Shown here: positions 25,420-32,664 of the stretch, in pieces
Layout of the letters: the number at the start of each line of letters is the position of its first letter
Numbering within the stretch: position 1 is the first letter of the stretch
Assembly (NCBI GenBank): GCA_017479265.1
Contig: JAFVCK010000007.1
Location: 1-48,620, forward strand
Source of the DNA: Bacteroidales bacterium
GTDB lineage: Bacteria; Bacteroidota; Bacteroidia; Bacteroidales; UBA932
Reading direction: 5' to 3'
Length of the DNA stretch: 48,620 bases
Program-made: the position numbers and the translations under genes
Notes under the pieces: model-generated
The model's input: only the letters and a program-made list of their open reading frames with translations
Database searches by the model: none
What the model was told of the DNA's origin: nothing

Positions 25420-25985
25420 ATATATTTTCCGTTTTTGTTCCAATGGTACCAGCCGTAAACGGCAGAAAAGGCATATACTATATAAAGACCTGACATCCAG
25501 GGCATTCCGCTCTTCCAACAAAGAATGGTCGAAAGAATGTCCGCCACTATCCACACAAGCCATTGCTGGGGAATGGAACGGCCCAGCCACCATGTGCCTA
25601 TGGCACTCATCACGGCGACGACGGCATCCAGCACGGACATGCTGTCTCCCAGAAGACTGAGCACCCAGACAAGGGCCGCCGAGCCAACGACCAGCAGCAC
25701 GGCGCTCAGGGCCAGGAAAGAAGGGGTCGGCCTCGTAAGATGTATGCCGCCCTCGGAGCGCTCCCCGTCCTTCCTCCACTGCCACAGGCCCCAGACTGAT
25801 ATGGCCACATAATAGAGGTTCAGCCCCATGGAAGCCCATAGGTGCTGAACCCCGAAAGACCAGGCGCAGGCCGCTCCTGTCAGTATGCCTACCACCCACA
25901 TGGAATTGCGCTGGAGAATCTCCAGGACCACATAGATGATGCCCGTGACCGTGGCGAAAACCTCTATTGCCTGTATTAAGTCCAT
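25416..25985 (-). CDS. pnuC: Nicotinamide mononucleotide/riboside transporter PnuC
   Basis: Inner-membrane NAD-precursor transporter, 189 aa with about seven helices. PnuC features: the N-terminal IEVFATVTGIIYVVLEI helix, a conserved LYYVAISVWGLWQW segment, and the C-terminal helix with YAFSAVYGWYHW. Both ends overlap neighbours (TAATG with the FKBP gene, ATGA with the SGNH gene), so the three are one operon. In Bacteroides pnuC is often with thiamine genes and a TPP riboswitch; neither is seen here, so nicotinamide riboside is the likelier substrate. Confidence 0.85.
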   Translation of the reverse strand: MDLIQAIEVFATVTGIIYVVLEILQRNSMWVVGILTGAACAWSFGVQHLWASMGLNLYYVAISVWGLWQWRKDGERSEGGIHLTRPTPSFLALSAVLLVVGSAALVWVLSLLGDSMSVLDAVVAVMSAIGTWWLGRSIPQQWLVWIVADILSTILCWKSGMPWMSGLYIVYAFSAVYGWYHWNKNGKYI

Positions 25986-26590
25986 TAAAGAACCTCTATG
26001 AGCTCCACCTTGAAGATAAGGGCGGCGTATGGAGGAATAGCTCCGTGGGCACCGGCCTCGCCGTAGGCAAGATTGTAGGGAATGTAGAGCTCCCACTCGG
26101 CACCCTCGCCCATGAGCTGAAGGGCTTCAGTCCAACCCGCAATCACCTGGTTCACACCAAATACCGCAGGCTCTCCCCTCTTATAGGAACTGTCGAACAC
26201 CTGTCCGTTGGTGAACTTGCCCTCATAGTGGCAGCGCACCTTGTCGGTACGTCCGGGCATCTTGTCGCCGCCTTCCCTAAGGACCTTGTACTGGAGTCCG
26301 CTGGGCAGGGTGATGACACCGGGCTTGTTCTTGTTGGCCGCGAGGAAGGCCTCTCCGTCCTTTTTCATGGCCTCGCCGATTTCGGCTGCCTCGGCGGCGC
26401 TCTCTTCCTCGAGGGTCGCGAAATATTTGTTAAGGATTTCCCCCGCCTCCTCGAAAGGAATGGCGGGCTTGCGGCCTGTCATGCTGTCGCGAAGACCGGC
26501 TGTGAAATCTTCGAATTTGAGGTCCTTTACACCTGACTGCATCATATTGTGGGCGATGCTCATACCCAGTGCGTAACTCAATTTGTCCAT
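25985..26590 (-). CDS. FKBP-type peptidyl-prolyl cis-trans isomerase
   Basis: Prolyl isomerase, 201 aa. An N-terminal helical dimerisation region (about 1-85, LSYALGMSIAHNM as in FkpA/Mip proteins) precedes a complete FKBP domain (about 95-201) with KVRCHYEGKFTNGQVFDSS, VIAGWTEAL and the IPYNLAYGEAG loop. Unlike FkpA or Mip it has no signal peptide from this start, so it is predicted to be cytoplasmic. First gene of an operon with pnuC and an SGNH hydrolase. Confidence 0.92.
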   Translation of the reverse strand: MDKLSYALGMSIAHNMMQSGVKDLKFEDFTAGLRDSMTGRKPAIPFEEAGEILNKYFATLEEESAAEAAEIGEAMKKDGEAFLAANKNKPGVITLPSGLQYKVLREGGDKMPGRTDKVRCHYEGKFTNGQVFDSSYKRGEPAVFGVNQVIAGWTEALQLMGEGAEWELYIPYNLAYGEAGAHGAIPPYAALIFKVELIEVL

Positions 26591-26618
26591 GTCTTGTTCT
26601 TAGAAGATGTTTAGAGCG

Positions 26619-26626
26619 CAAATTTA
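26619..26626 (-). promoter_or_regulatory. -7 promoter box of the FKBP-pnuC-SGNH operon
   Basis: TAAATTTG on the minus strand, 28 nt before the FKBP ATG. The 77-bp gap to btuB holds divergent boxes for both units. Confidence 0.5.
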
Positions 26627-26638
26627 ATCAATTATCGC

Positions 26639-26646
26639 TAAATTTG
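26639..26646 (+). promoter_or_regulatory. -7 promoter box of btuB
   Basis: TAAATTTG, 21 nt before the btuB ATG. The leader is too short to hold a cobalamin riboswitch. Confidence 0.5.
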
Positions 26647-26667
26647 CATATTGGTTGGGACCATTTG

Positions 26668-28599
26668 ATGAAAAAGCTTTTACCATCAGGCCTGCTATTC
26701 TTGTCAACGGCCCTCGGGGTTTCCGCACAGGAAAGCATCGAGGCGGCCCTCGTCAGCGAGAGGGCCGCAGGGACCGTGCTGGAGGCGGCCGACACCGTGT
26801 CCGCGCAAAGGCTTTCCCGCAGCTTCGGCCTTGACGGGGCCGTAAGCGGAATGACAGGGGTGCAGATTAGGGACTACGGCGGGCTCGGAGGCCTCAAGAC
26901 GGTGAATGTCAGGAGTTTGGGAAGCGAGCATACGGGGGTTTACATAGACGGCATTCTCGTGGACAACGCCCAGAACATGCAGGTTGACCTGGGCCGTCTG
27001 CCCGAGGGAAACTTCTCTTCGGTAAGGCTATACACAGGAGGACGGGACGCTCTGCTGCAAAGCGCCAGGGAATATGGTTCCGCCAACGCCCTGTACCTTG
27101 AAAGCCGCGCTCCGAAGGGCCGGAAATTCTCCGCCTCGGTGACGGCAGGTCCCTTTCTCGCCGTGCAGCCCTACCTCAGCTTCGAGAACTCCTTCAAGCG
27201 ACTTGGAACAAGGCTAAGCCTCACAGGGACCCTCTCCGACGGCCGCTACCCATTTCACGTAAAAGATACGAAGGAACTCCCGGGGGGCGGCGGATATGAC
27301 ACCACCATGGTGCGGCATAACAGCGACCTCAAAAGCATTTGCGCCGATGCTCAGGTTTTCGGGCAAAAGGGCTGGAGGATAAGGGCTTACGTCTATGCCT
27401 CCGAAAGAGGACTGCCAGGTCCCGTGTTCAAAAGGGGCGGAGGATGGCCGCAGAGTTCGGACAGGCAGGCCGATGCCGATTTCTTCTTGCAGGGCAGCTG
27501 GAAAAAGGCGCTCTGCGCAGGCAACAGCATGGCGGTCAGGGGCAAATACTCCCACAGCGCCACCCGATACACGGACTGCTCGGAATTCGATGCGAGCGTC
27601 TCCCCCGTCATATACCGATACGGGCAGGACGCACTTATGCTGAGCATATCGGACGCGCAGGAAATCACCCCCTGGTGGAAGGCCGGGGCGGCGGCTGATT
27701 TCACATACAACTACATGGACTCGAACCTGAGGAACTTCGTATATCCGAGCCGGATTGCCTTCTATGGCGCAATATCTACCATGCTGTCTTTCAACCGTTT
27801 GAAGGCCTCGGTCAGTCTTATGTACACCCTTCAGGACGACATATACGGCATTTCCGACAAAAGCCTCCGTCGCACGTTCCTCTCCCCCTTTGCCAGCATT
27901 TCATACAAGCCGGCCAGCCATCTTACCCTCAGCGCATTCTCAAAGCGTTCCCCGAGAATGCCTTCTTTCAACGATTTGTATTATACCACCGTCGGCAACA
28001 CGGGGCTGAAGCCCGAGGATGCGTGGCAGAGCGAACTTGGGGCAAGATGGGAGGAGAGTTCCTGGAGCATAAGCCTTCGCGGATACCATAACCTCGTGAG
28101 CAACAAGATAATAGCGGTTCCGACAGGCAACCAGTTCCGCTGGTCCATGTACAATATGGAGAAGGTGAGAATAATAGGCGCTGAGGTCAAGGCCTCATAC
28201 AGCAGGCGCTTCGAAAGGCTTTCAGTCGAGGCTATCGCAAGATACACCTTCCAGAGGGCTGCCAACATAGGGACCCAAAATACGGCATATCAAGGCCATC
28301 AGGTCCCCTACATTCCCCTGCACAGCGGCAACCTGGACCTGAGCCTGGACTTTGTCCGCACCGGGATACGGGCAGATGTCACCCTTTTCCTTTGCGGAGA
28401 ACGCTGGTCCTCACAGGCCAACCTTCCGCAGTTCAGGCTCTCGCCATGGGCCTGCCTGGACAGCGGAATCAGCAAAAGTTTCGGTAAGTTCAGCCTCAGC
28501 CTGCGGGCCTGCAACATATTGAACCGGAGCTATCAGATGGTTTCAGGCTACCCCATGCCAGGGTTCAATGTGCGCCTTCGCGCTTGCATCACCCTTTGA
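26668..28599 (+). CDS. btuB: TonB-dependent outer-membrane receptor, BtuB-like
   Basis: Outer-membrane transporter, 643 aa, energised by TonB. Signal peptide about 1-20 (ending GVSAQ); plug domain about 35-155 with VNVRSLGSEHTGVYIDGILV; 22-strand barrel for the rest, including LSAFSKRSPRMPSFNDLYY and the segment NKIIAVPTGNQFRWSMYN. Its size is close to E. coli BtuB (about 600 aa), it lacks the long N-terminal extension of SusC proteins, and the next gene is a BtuG-like lipoprotein, which together point to corrinoid (vitamin B12) uptake. The substrate is inferred from family and context; a different small ligand is possible. Confidence 0.8.
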   Translation: MKKLLPSGLLFLSTALGVSAQESIEAALVSERAAGTVLEAADTVSAQRLSRSFGLDGAVSGMTGVQIRDYGGLGGLKTVNVRSLGSEHTGVYIDGILVDNAQNMQVDLGRLPEGNFSSVRLYTGGRDALLQSAREYGSANALYLESRAPKGRKFSASVTAGPFLAVQPYLSFENSFKRLGTRLSLTGTLSDGRYPFHVKDTKELPGGGGYDTTMVRHNSDLKSICADAQVFGQKGWRIRAYVYASERGLPGPVFKRGGGWPQSSDRQADADFFLQGSWKKALCAGNSMAVRGKYSHSATRYTDCSEFDASVSPVIYRYGQDALMLSISDAQEITPWWKAGAAADFTYNYMDSNLRNFVYPSRIAFYGAISTMLSFNRLKASVSLMYTLQDDIYGISDKSLRRTFLSPFASISYKPASHLTLSAFSKRSPRMPSFNDLYYTTVGNTGLKPEDAWQSELGARWEESSWSISLRGYHNLVSNKIIAVPTGNQFRWSMYNMEKVRIIGAEVKASYSRRFERLSVEAIARYTFQRAANIGTQNTAYQGHQVPYIPLHSGNLDLSLDFVRTGIRADVTLFLCGERWSSQANLPQFRLSPWACLDSGISKSFGKFSLSLRACNILNRSYQMVSGYPMPGFNVRLRACITL

Positions 28600-28625
28600 T
28601 TTAAGAACATTATTCTGTAATTTTG
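28595..28625 (+). promoter_or_regulatory. Promoter of the btuG-like gene
   Basis: TTTG (28595-28598, inside the end of btuB), a 19-nt spacer and TAATTTTG (28618-28625) fit the consensus, so the lipoprotein gene can be expressed apart from btuB. Confidence 0.7.
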
Positions 28626-28644
28626 CAGGACTAAACAACTTCTT

Positions 28645-29820
28645 ATGTTCAACAAAAAAGCACTGCTGATTATCAGTGGCATAGCGGCGATAGCCGTTGC
28701 ATGTCAGAAAGGCGGCCTCCAGCCGTCCGACACGGCCTCCGAGGATCCGGACGCATTCCTCGCGGGCACGACTGTTACAGTAGGTGAAAAGTCAAGCACG
28801 TTCACCAAACTGTTCCTACTCAACGAAGGTGCATACCAGGCAAACAACTGCACCATCGACTTCTTCAGGTTCTCTTCAAACACCTGGTACTCAGACATTT
28901 TCCAAAAGACCAACCCGGATGCAGCACTGGGGCTCGGGGACACCGGCAACGACATCGCCGTATATGACGGCAGGGTCTGGACAGTCCTGAACGGTTCGGG
29001 GGCTGTCGTCGTGCTGGACGCAAAGTCAGAAAAGAAGCTCGCCGCAATAGCAGTTCCGGCCCCAAGGAACATAGCCTTCCTTGACGGCATGGCATTCGTC
29101 ACTTCCTACGAAGGAGCCATCTGGGGCGGAGAAGCGGTAAAAGGCAAAGTATATGCGATAGACTGCATCAGCTACGAGGTCGAAGGCAGTGTCGAAGTGG
29201 GCTGCCAGCCCGAGGGCATAGCCGCCTGCGGAGGCAAACTGTATGTGGCCAACAGCGGCGGATACCAGGCCGCCGGATATGAAAACAGCATTTCGGTAAT
29301 CGACCCCGGCACCATGAAGGTGGAAAGCAGCATAGAAGTGGCCGACAACCTGCATCAGGTAGTCTCCGACAGAAACGGAAATCTCTGGGCAACGACTTAT
29401 GGCATAGGAGAATACGACGAATCTTTCAACTATTCCCAGACCATACCGTGCAACCTGTACAGGGTGAATACGGATACAAGGAAGGCCACTCTCGTGGAGA
29501 ATGTGCATGCATCGCTCATCACGCCTGCCGCCGAGGGCGGAATACTGGCCCTGGGCAATGAAGAAGAACTCTCAGGAGCCTGCTCCTGGGCCATCAGCAA
29601 TGTTTCCGCCGACGGCAGTCTCCGAGGAGCCAAGACCATTCTTCCGACCGAAGGTTACGAAAATGCCTATGGTATTATCTGCGACCCTTCCACGGGCTAT
29701 ATCTATGTGGGATTTACGGACTATTCTACTCCCGGCCGTGTTGAATGCATGGAGCCCGGGGGCAAGGAAATCTGGCACGTCACCACCGGCATCAATCCCG
29801 GCCACTTCGCCTTGTATTAG
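28645..29820 (+). CDS. btuG: BtuG-like beta-propeller surface lipoprotein
   Basis: Lipoprotein of 391 aa: signal peptide with lipobox AIAVAC (Cys about residue 20), short linker, then a YncE/DUF5074-type seven-bladed beta-propeller (about 50-391). Typical segments are LFLLNEGAYQANN, GLGDTGNDIAVYDGRVW, VGCQPEGIAACGGKLYVANSG and a final GYIYVGFTDYS blade. In Bacteroides, BtuG proteins of this kind sit on the cell surface, bind corrinoids very tightly and pass them to BtuB. Position directly after a BtuB-like receptor supports that role. The ABC importer btuFCD is not in this window. Confidence 0.78.
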   Translation: MFNKKALLIISGIAAIAVACQKGGLQPSDTASEDPDAFLAGTTVTVGEKSSTFTKLFLLNEGAYQANNCTIDFFRFSSNTWYSDIFQKTNPDAALGLGDTGNDIAVYDGRVWTVLNGSGAVVVLDAKSEKKLAAIAVPAPRNIAFLDGMAFVTSYEGAIWGGEAVKGKVYAIDCISYEVEGSVEVGCQPEGIAACGGKLYVANSGGYQAAGYENSISVIDPGTMKVESSIEVADNLHQVVSDRNGNLWATTYGIGEYDESFNYSQTIPCNLYRVNTDTRKATLVENVHASLITPAAEGGILALGNEEELSGACSWAISNVSADGSLRGAKTILPTEGYENAYGIICDPSTGYIYVGFTDYSTPGRVECMEPGGKEIWHVTTGINPGHFALY

Positions 29821-29827
29821 CAGGTAC

Positions 29828-29952
29828 AAAAAATAACCTGCATCACTTGAACACGTAGCCACCCTCGGCTCGTAAGAGGGAGGGGCCCGCCGCTTTGCGG
29901 TGGGAGGGGCCGAACGGAGTGAGGCGGTTCATAGTGATGCAGGTTATTTTTT
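29828..29952. repeat. 125-bp inverted-repeat element / extended terminator after btuG
   Basis: Perfect 19-bp terminal inverted repeats (AAAAAATAACCTGCATCAC at 29828-29846 and its complement at 29934-29952) enclose 87 bp that is itself self-complementary (CCCT/AGGG, CCCGCCGC/GCGGTGGG, GAAC/GTTC). It starts 8 nt after the btuG stop and ends in a T-run, so it should terminate both btuG and the convergent ROK gene. The arms match those of the element at 39228-39364. Confidence 0.7.
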
Positions 29953-29988
29953 AATGTTCATTAGGAATGATTCAATGATTCCGTGCCA

Positions 29989-30828
29989 TCAAACGGAAAG
30001 GCCGTTAAAGCATGCGCGGGAAATGTCCGAAACCCGGGCTATGCGCTTTAGGGAAGGAACCCTGTCCGGAAGCGGCTGCAAGGCCGGCTCGAACAGAGAG
30101 AACGAACGGGATATCTGGCCGCCAAGCAGAAGGCACTCAGTGCCGTATTCGCAGAGCAGCCCCTCGACAGCACCGCACAGTATCTCCCCGGCCCTTGCAA
30201 AAACGGAGGCCGAAAGGGCATCGCCGCTATATGCAGCATCCGCCATATCCTTGACAGTCAAGTCTTTGGCATCCCCTCCAAGCTCGCCATACAGCCGGAG
30301 CAATCCCCTCTTGGACACATAATCTTCAAGGATTCCGTCACGGTATGGAAGATTGTATATTCCGACGGCGGGAGAACCGCTCGGAGCCACAAGAATCTCA
30401 CCTCCGCGGGAAAGGGTAAAGCCCAGACCCGTGCCAAGCGTAACCAGAGCCACATTGTCATAGCCCCGGGCCGCACCCACAGCCAATTCCCCTCGAAGCA
30501 CGCAGTTGACATCATGGATGAAGGTCATGGGGATATCCACACCCAGTATCTCCCTGAAGGAAAGCCCATAGACGGAAGCGAACTTGTGCTTCATGCGGAA
30601 TATGCCGGAGCCAAAGTCGAAAGGCCCCGGGATAGCCACGGCAAGGCAAGAGACCTCCCCGCCCCTTGCAAAGGCCACCCGAAGAGAAGAGCAGATGGAA
30701 TCGGCGCTGCCATCCGAATCAATGCCCACCTCGAACTCAGACAAAAAAGAACGGGAAGCCGTGTCAAACACGGCTCCCTTTATAAATGTACCTCCTACGT
30801 CGAGGAGGAGTTTGCGTCCGGTCTGCAC
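29989..30828 (-). CDS. ROK-family sugar kinase lacking the zinc motif
   Basis: Predicted cytoplasmic hexokinase-like enzyme, 279 aa. The ATP-binding DVGGTFIKG motif (about residue 10), sugar-binding HDVNCVLRGE (about 107), and phosphate loop TLGTGLGFTLSRGG (about 128) are present. The usual ROK zinc signature GH...CxCGxxGCxE is absent: in its place stands GIYNLPYRDGILEDYVS, which keeps only the final Glu and Ser positions. It is the last gene of the sugar operon, 3 nt after the isomerase fusion, and probably phosphorylates the ketose made by the isomerase at 32665-34104. Confidence 0.85.
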   Translation of the reverse strand: MQTGRKLLLDVGGTFIKGAVFDTASRSFLSEFEVGIDSDGSADSICSSLRVAFARGGEVSCLAVAIPGPFDFGSGIFRMKHKFASVYGLSFREILGVDIPMTFIHDVNCVLRGELAVGAARGYDNVALVTLGTGLGFTLSRGGEILVAPSGSPAVGIYNLPYRDGILEDYVSKRGLLRLYGELGGDAKDLTVKDMADAAYSGDALSASVFARAGEILCGAVEGLLCEYGTECLLLGGQISRSFSLFEPALQPLPDRVPSLKRIARVSDISRACFNGLSV

Positions 30829-30831
30829 GGC

Positions 30832-32655
30832 CTACCTGTTGTCGTCCATGAAGCCGTCCTTGAGCATGGTCTTGTGTATGCACACAGGCTCGACTCCAAG
30901 GTTCTCGATAACATACTCGCCCATATCGGCAGGAACGACCACAATGTCCAGATAATCAGCCTCGTAGAAGCGGTCGGGATTGGCCTTGGAACGGATGCGC
31001 ACGCGGTCTCCGTCCACAAGCGTAAGCACATGGAAACGGCCTGCCGTATTGTCCTCTATGGTCTTCTCGAACTCCAGGCGGCGCAGGGTAAAGTACAGCT
31101 GGTCATGCTCGCCCACTATATACTCGCCCTCGCGCACCTTGCGGGGAGCCTGTACTATGTTGTTCCTCACCCAGGAAGTGGTCCTGGAAGTCACCACGTT
31201 CTCCTTGCCGAGCTTGGTATGTATAGGCCTCTGCTTGCCGTCGAAGTCAAGACGCAGATAGTCGTACATCTTGTAGGTGTAGGAGCCTATGGTCAGGGAA
31301 CCGATTTCCAGCACTACCTGGTTGCGGCCTGAAGAATGGACTGTGCCCGCAGGAATCATGACCTGGAGGCCCGGCTTGGACTCTTCATAACTGATATATT
31401 TCTGATAATCAACAGGTTCGCCCTTAGTATCGGCAGCCTCTATGGCCTTGAAGAACTCGCCTGTGTCGGCATCGTCGCGGAAGCCGAGGAAGGTCTTTGC
31501 GCCATGCCCTGTGGCGACCACGTAGTAGCTCTCGTCCTGACGGCCGAACTCATTGTAATTCTTGCGGTTGAAATCGGCTCCGGAATGGCACTGAATCGAC
31601 ATGTTGCCGCTGCTGTGCCAGGAATCGTCCCAGTTGAAACGTATGGGGAAATAGCCTCCGAACTTCTTGACTGCATCCTCGCCGAGCACTGCCTTTCCTT
31701 CCTTCATGAAGAAGGAGCAGAAGGGGAACTCCACGACCGTCTTTCCTACCTCCACGAGCACGCTGACCTCCATGGGGATAAGGTCGAAGACCCAGGCGCA
31801 GTTGCGCATTGTACGCGGCAGGTTGCGGAACTTCATGAAATAGGAACCGCCCCATACGCCCTCCAGATAGACGGGCTTGCAGCGGAAAGGATATTTGGCA
31901 AGCGAAGAGAACACGTCGGAAAGCGCCTCACGGTCAAGCATGTGCATGTCATCCACCTTGTCGGAAGCGAAGTACCAGTCACATACGTCGCCCATCAGCA
32001 GTTCCTTGCGGAGCCCGACCGCAACCTCGAAGTCGCAGTAGTAGCAGCGGCGGATGATAAGAGGGGTGGTCAGCGGCTCTGCCATGCCGAGGTTGACATA
32101 ATGACCCCGGCGAATTCGCAGCATGGTCTCCTTGGGAGTAACGTCAAGATAGCACTTGAGGTCGTAGAGGTCGCGCATGGAAGGCACCAGGCAGCCATAG
32201 CCATGGACTATGACAACGTCATCCTGGCAGCGGAGTATGGACTCCCTGAAAGCCTCTACCTTGGCGCTGTCCAGAAGACCCTCGTATCCGCCCTTGTAGA
32301 TATAGCCGAAAAGAAGGGTCGGGTCTATGCTCCTGTCCCAGGTAAGCTTGCTGTCCACAAGGTCGTAAAGCTCTGATTCAGACTTATATACCGTGGAGAA
32401 ATCCAGAATGGAAACCTTCTTGGAGCGAAGGTGCAGCTGCTGGGTGAGAAGGTTGACGATGGAGCCGAAATCGGCTGTGGTATATCCGTCAAATGCAATG
32501 ACGGTGCGTCCGCGCCCTGCAATCTCGGAGGCTATACGCGCGGCGGCCTTTACCGTGCCCCCGTGGACAAGTGAATTTATCGTGGATTCCCTGAGGACGG
32601 GCCTGTTGACGGGCCTGGGGTCGTCGTAAGGGAAAGGGTTGTACATGAAACTCAT
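30832..32655 (-). CDS. Fusion of uridine-kinase-like P-loop domain and class I phosphomannose isomerase
   Basis: 607-aa cytoplasmic protein. The N-terminal half (about 45-235) resembles uridine kinase/phosphoribulokinase in overall layout, including VVIVHGYGCLVPSMRDLYDL and VTPKETMLRIRRGHY, but the Walker A position reads FDGYTTADFGS without the Gly-Lys-Ser/Thr, so it is probably a non-catalytic or altered nucleotide-binding domain. The C-terminal half (about 255-600) is a type I mannose-6-phosphate isomerase cupin with its zinc ligands kept: SIQCH (Gln, His), DESYYVV (Glu) and IPAGTVHSSG (His). It should interconvert an aldose- and ketose-6-phosphate. Nine nt separate it from the upstream sugar isomerase; 3 nt from the ROK kinase. 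Confidence 0.8.
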   Translation of the reverse strand: MSFMYNPFPYDDPRPVNRPVLRESTINSLVHGGTVKAAARIASEIAGRGRTVIAFDGYTTADFGSIVNLLTQQLHLRSKKVSILDFSTVYKSESELYDLVDSKLTWDRSIDPTLLFGYIYKGGYEGLLDSAKVEAFRESILRCQDDVVIVHGYGCLVPSMRDLYDLKCYLDVTPKETMLRIRRGHYVNLGMAEPLTTPLIIRRCYYCDFEVAVGLRKELLMGDVCDWYFASDKVDDMHMLDREALSDVFSSLAKYPFRCKPVYLEGVWGGSYFMKFRNLPRTMRNCAWVFDLIPMEVSVLVEVGKTVVEFPFCSFFMKEGKAVLGEDAVKKFGGYFPIRFNWDDSWHSSGNMSIQCHSGADFNRKNYNEFGRQDESYYVVATGHGAKTFLGFRDDADTGEFFKAIEAADTKGEPVDYQKYISYEESKPGLQVMIPAGTVHSSGRNQVVLEIGSLTIGSYTYKMYDYLRLDFDGKQRPIHTKLGKENVVTSRTTSWVRNNIVQAPRKVREGEYIVGEHDQLYFTLRRLEFEKTIEDNTAGRFHVLTLVDGDRVRIRSKANPDRFYEADYLDIVVVPADMGEYVIENLGVEPVCIHKTMLKDGFMDDNR

Positions 32656-32664
32656 AGCGCAAGC

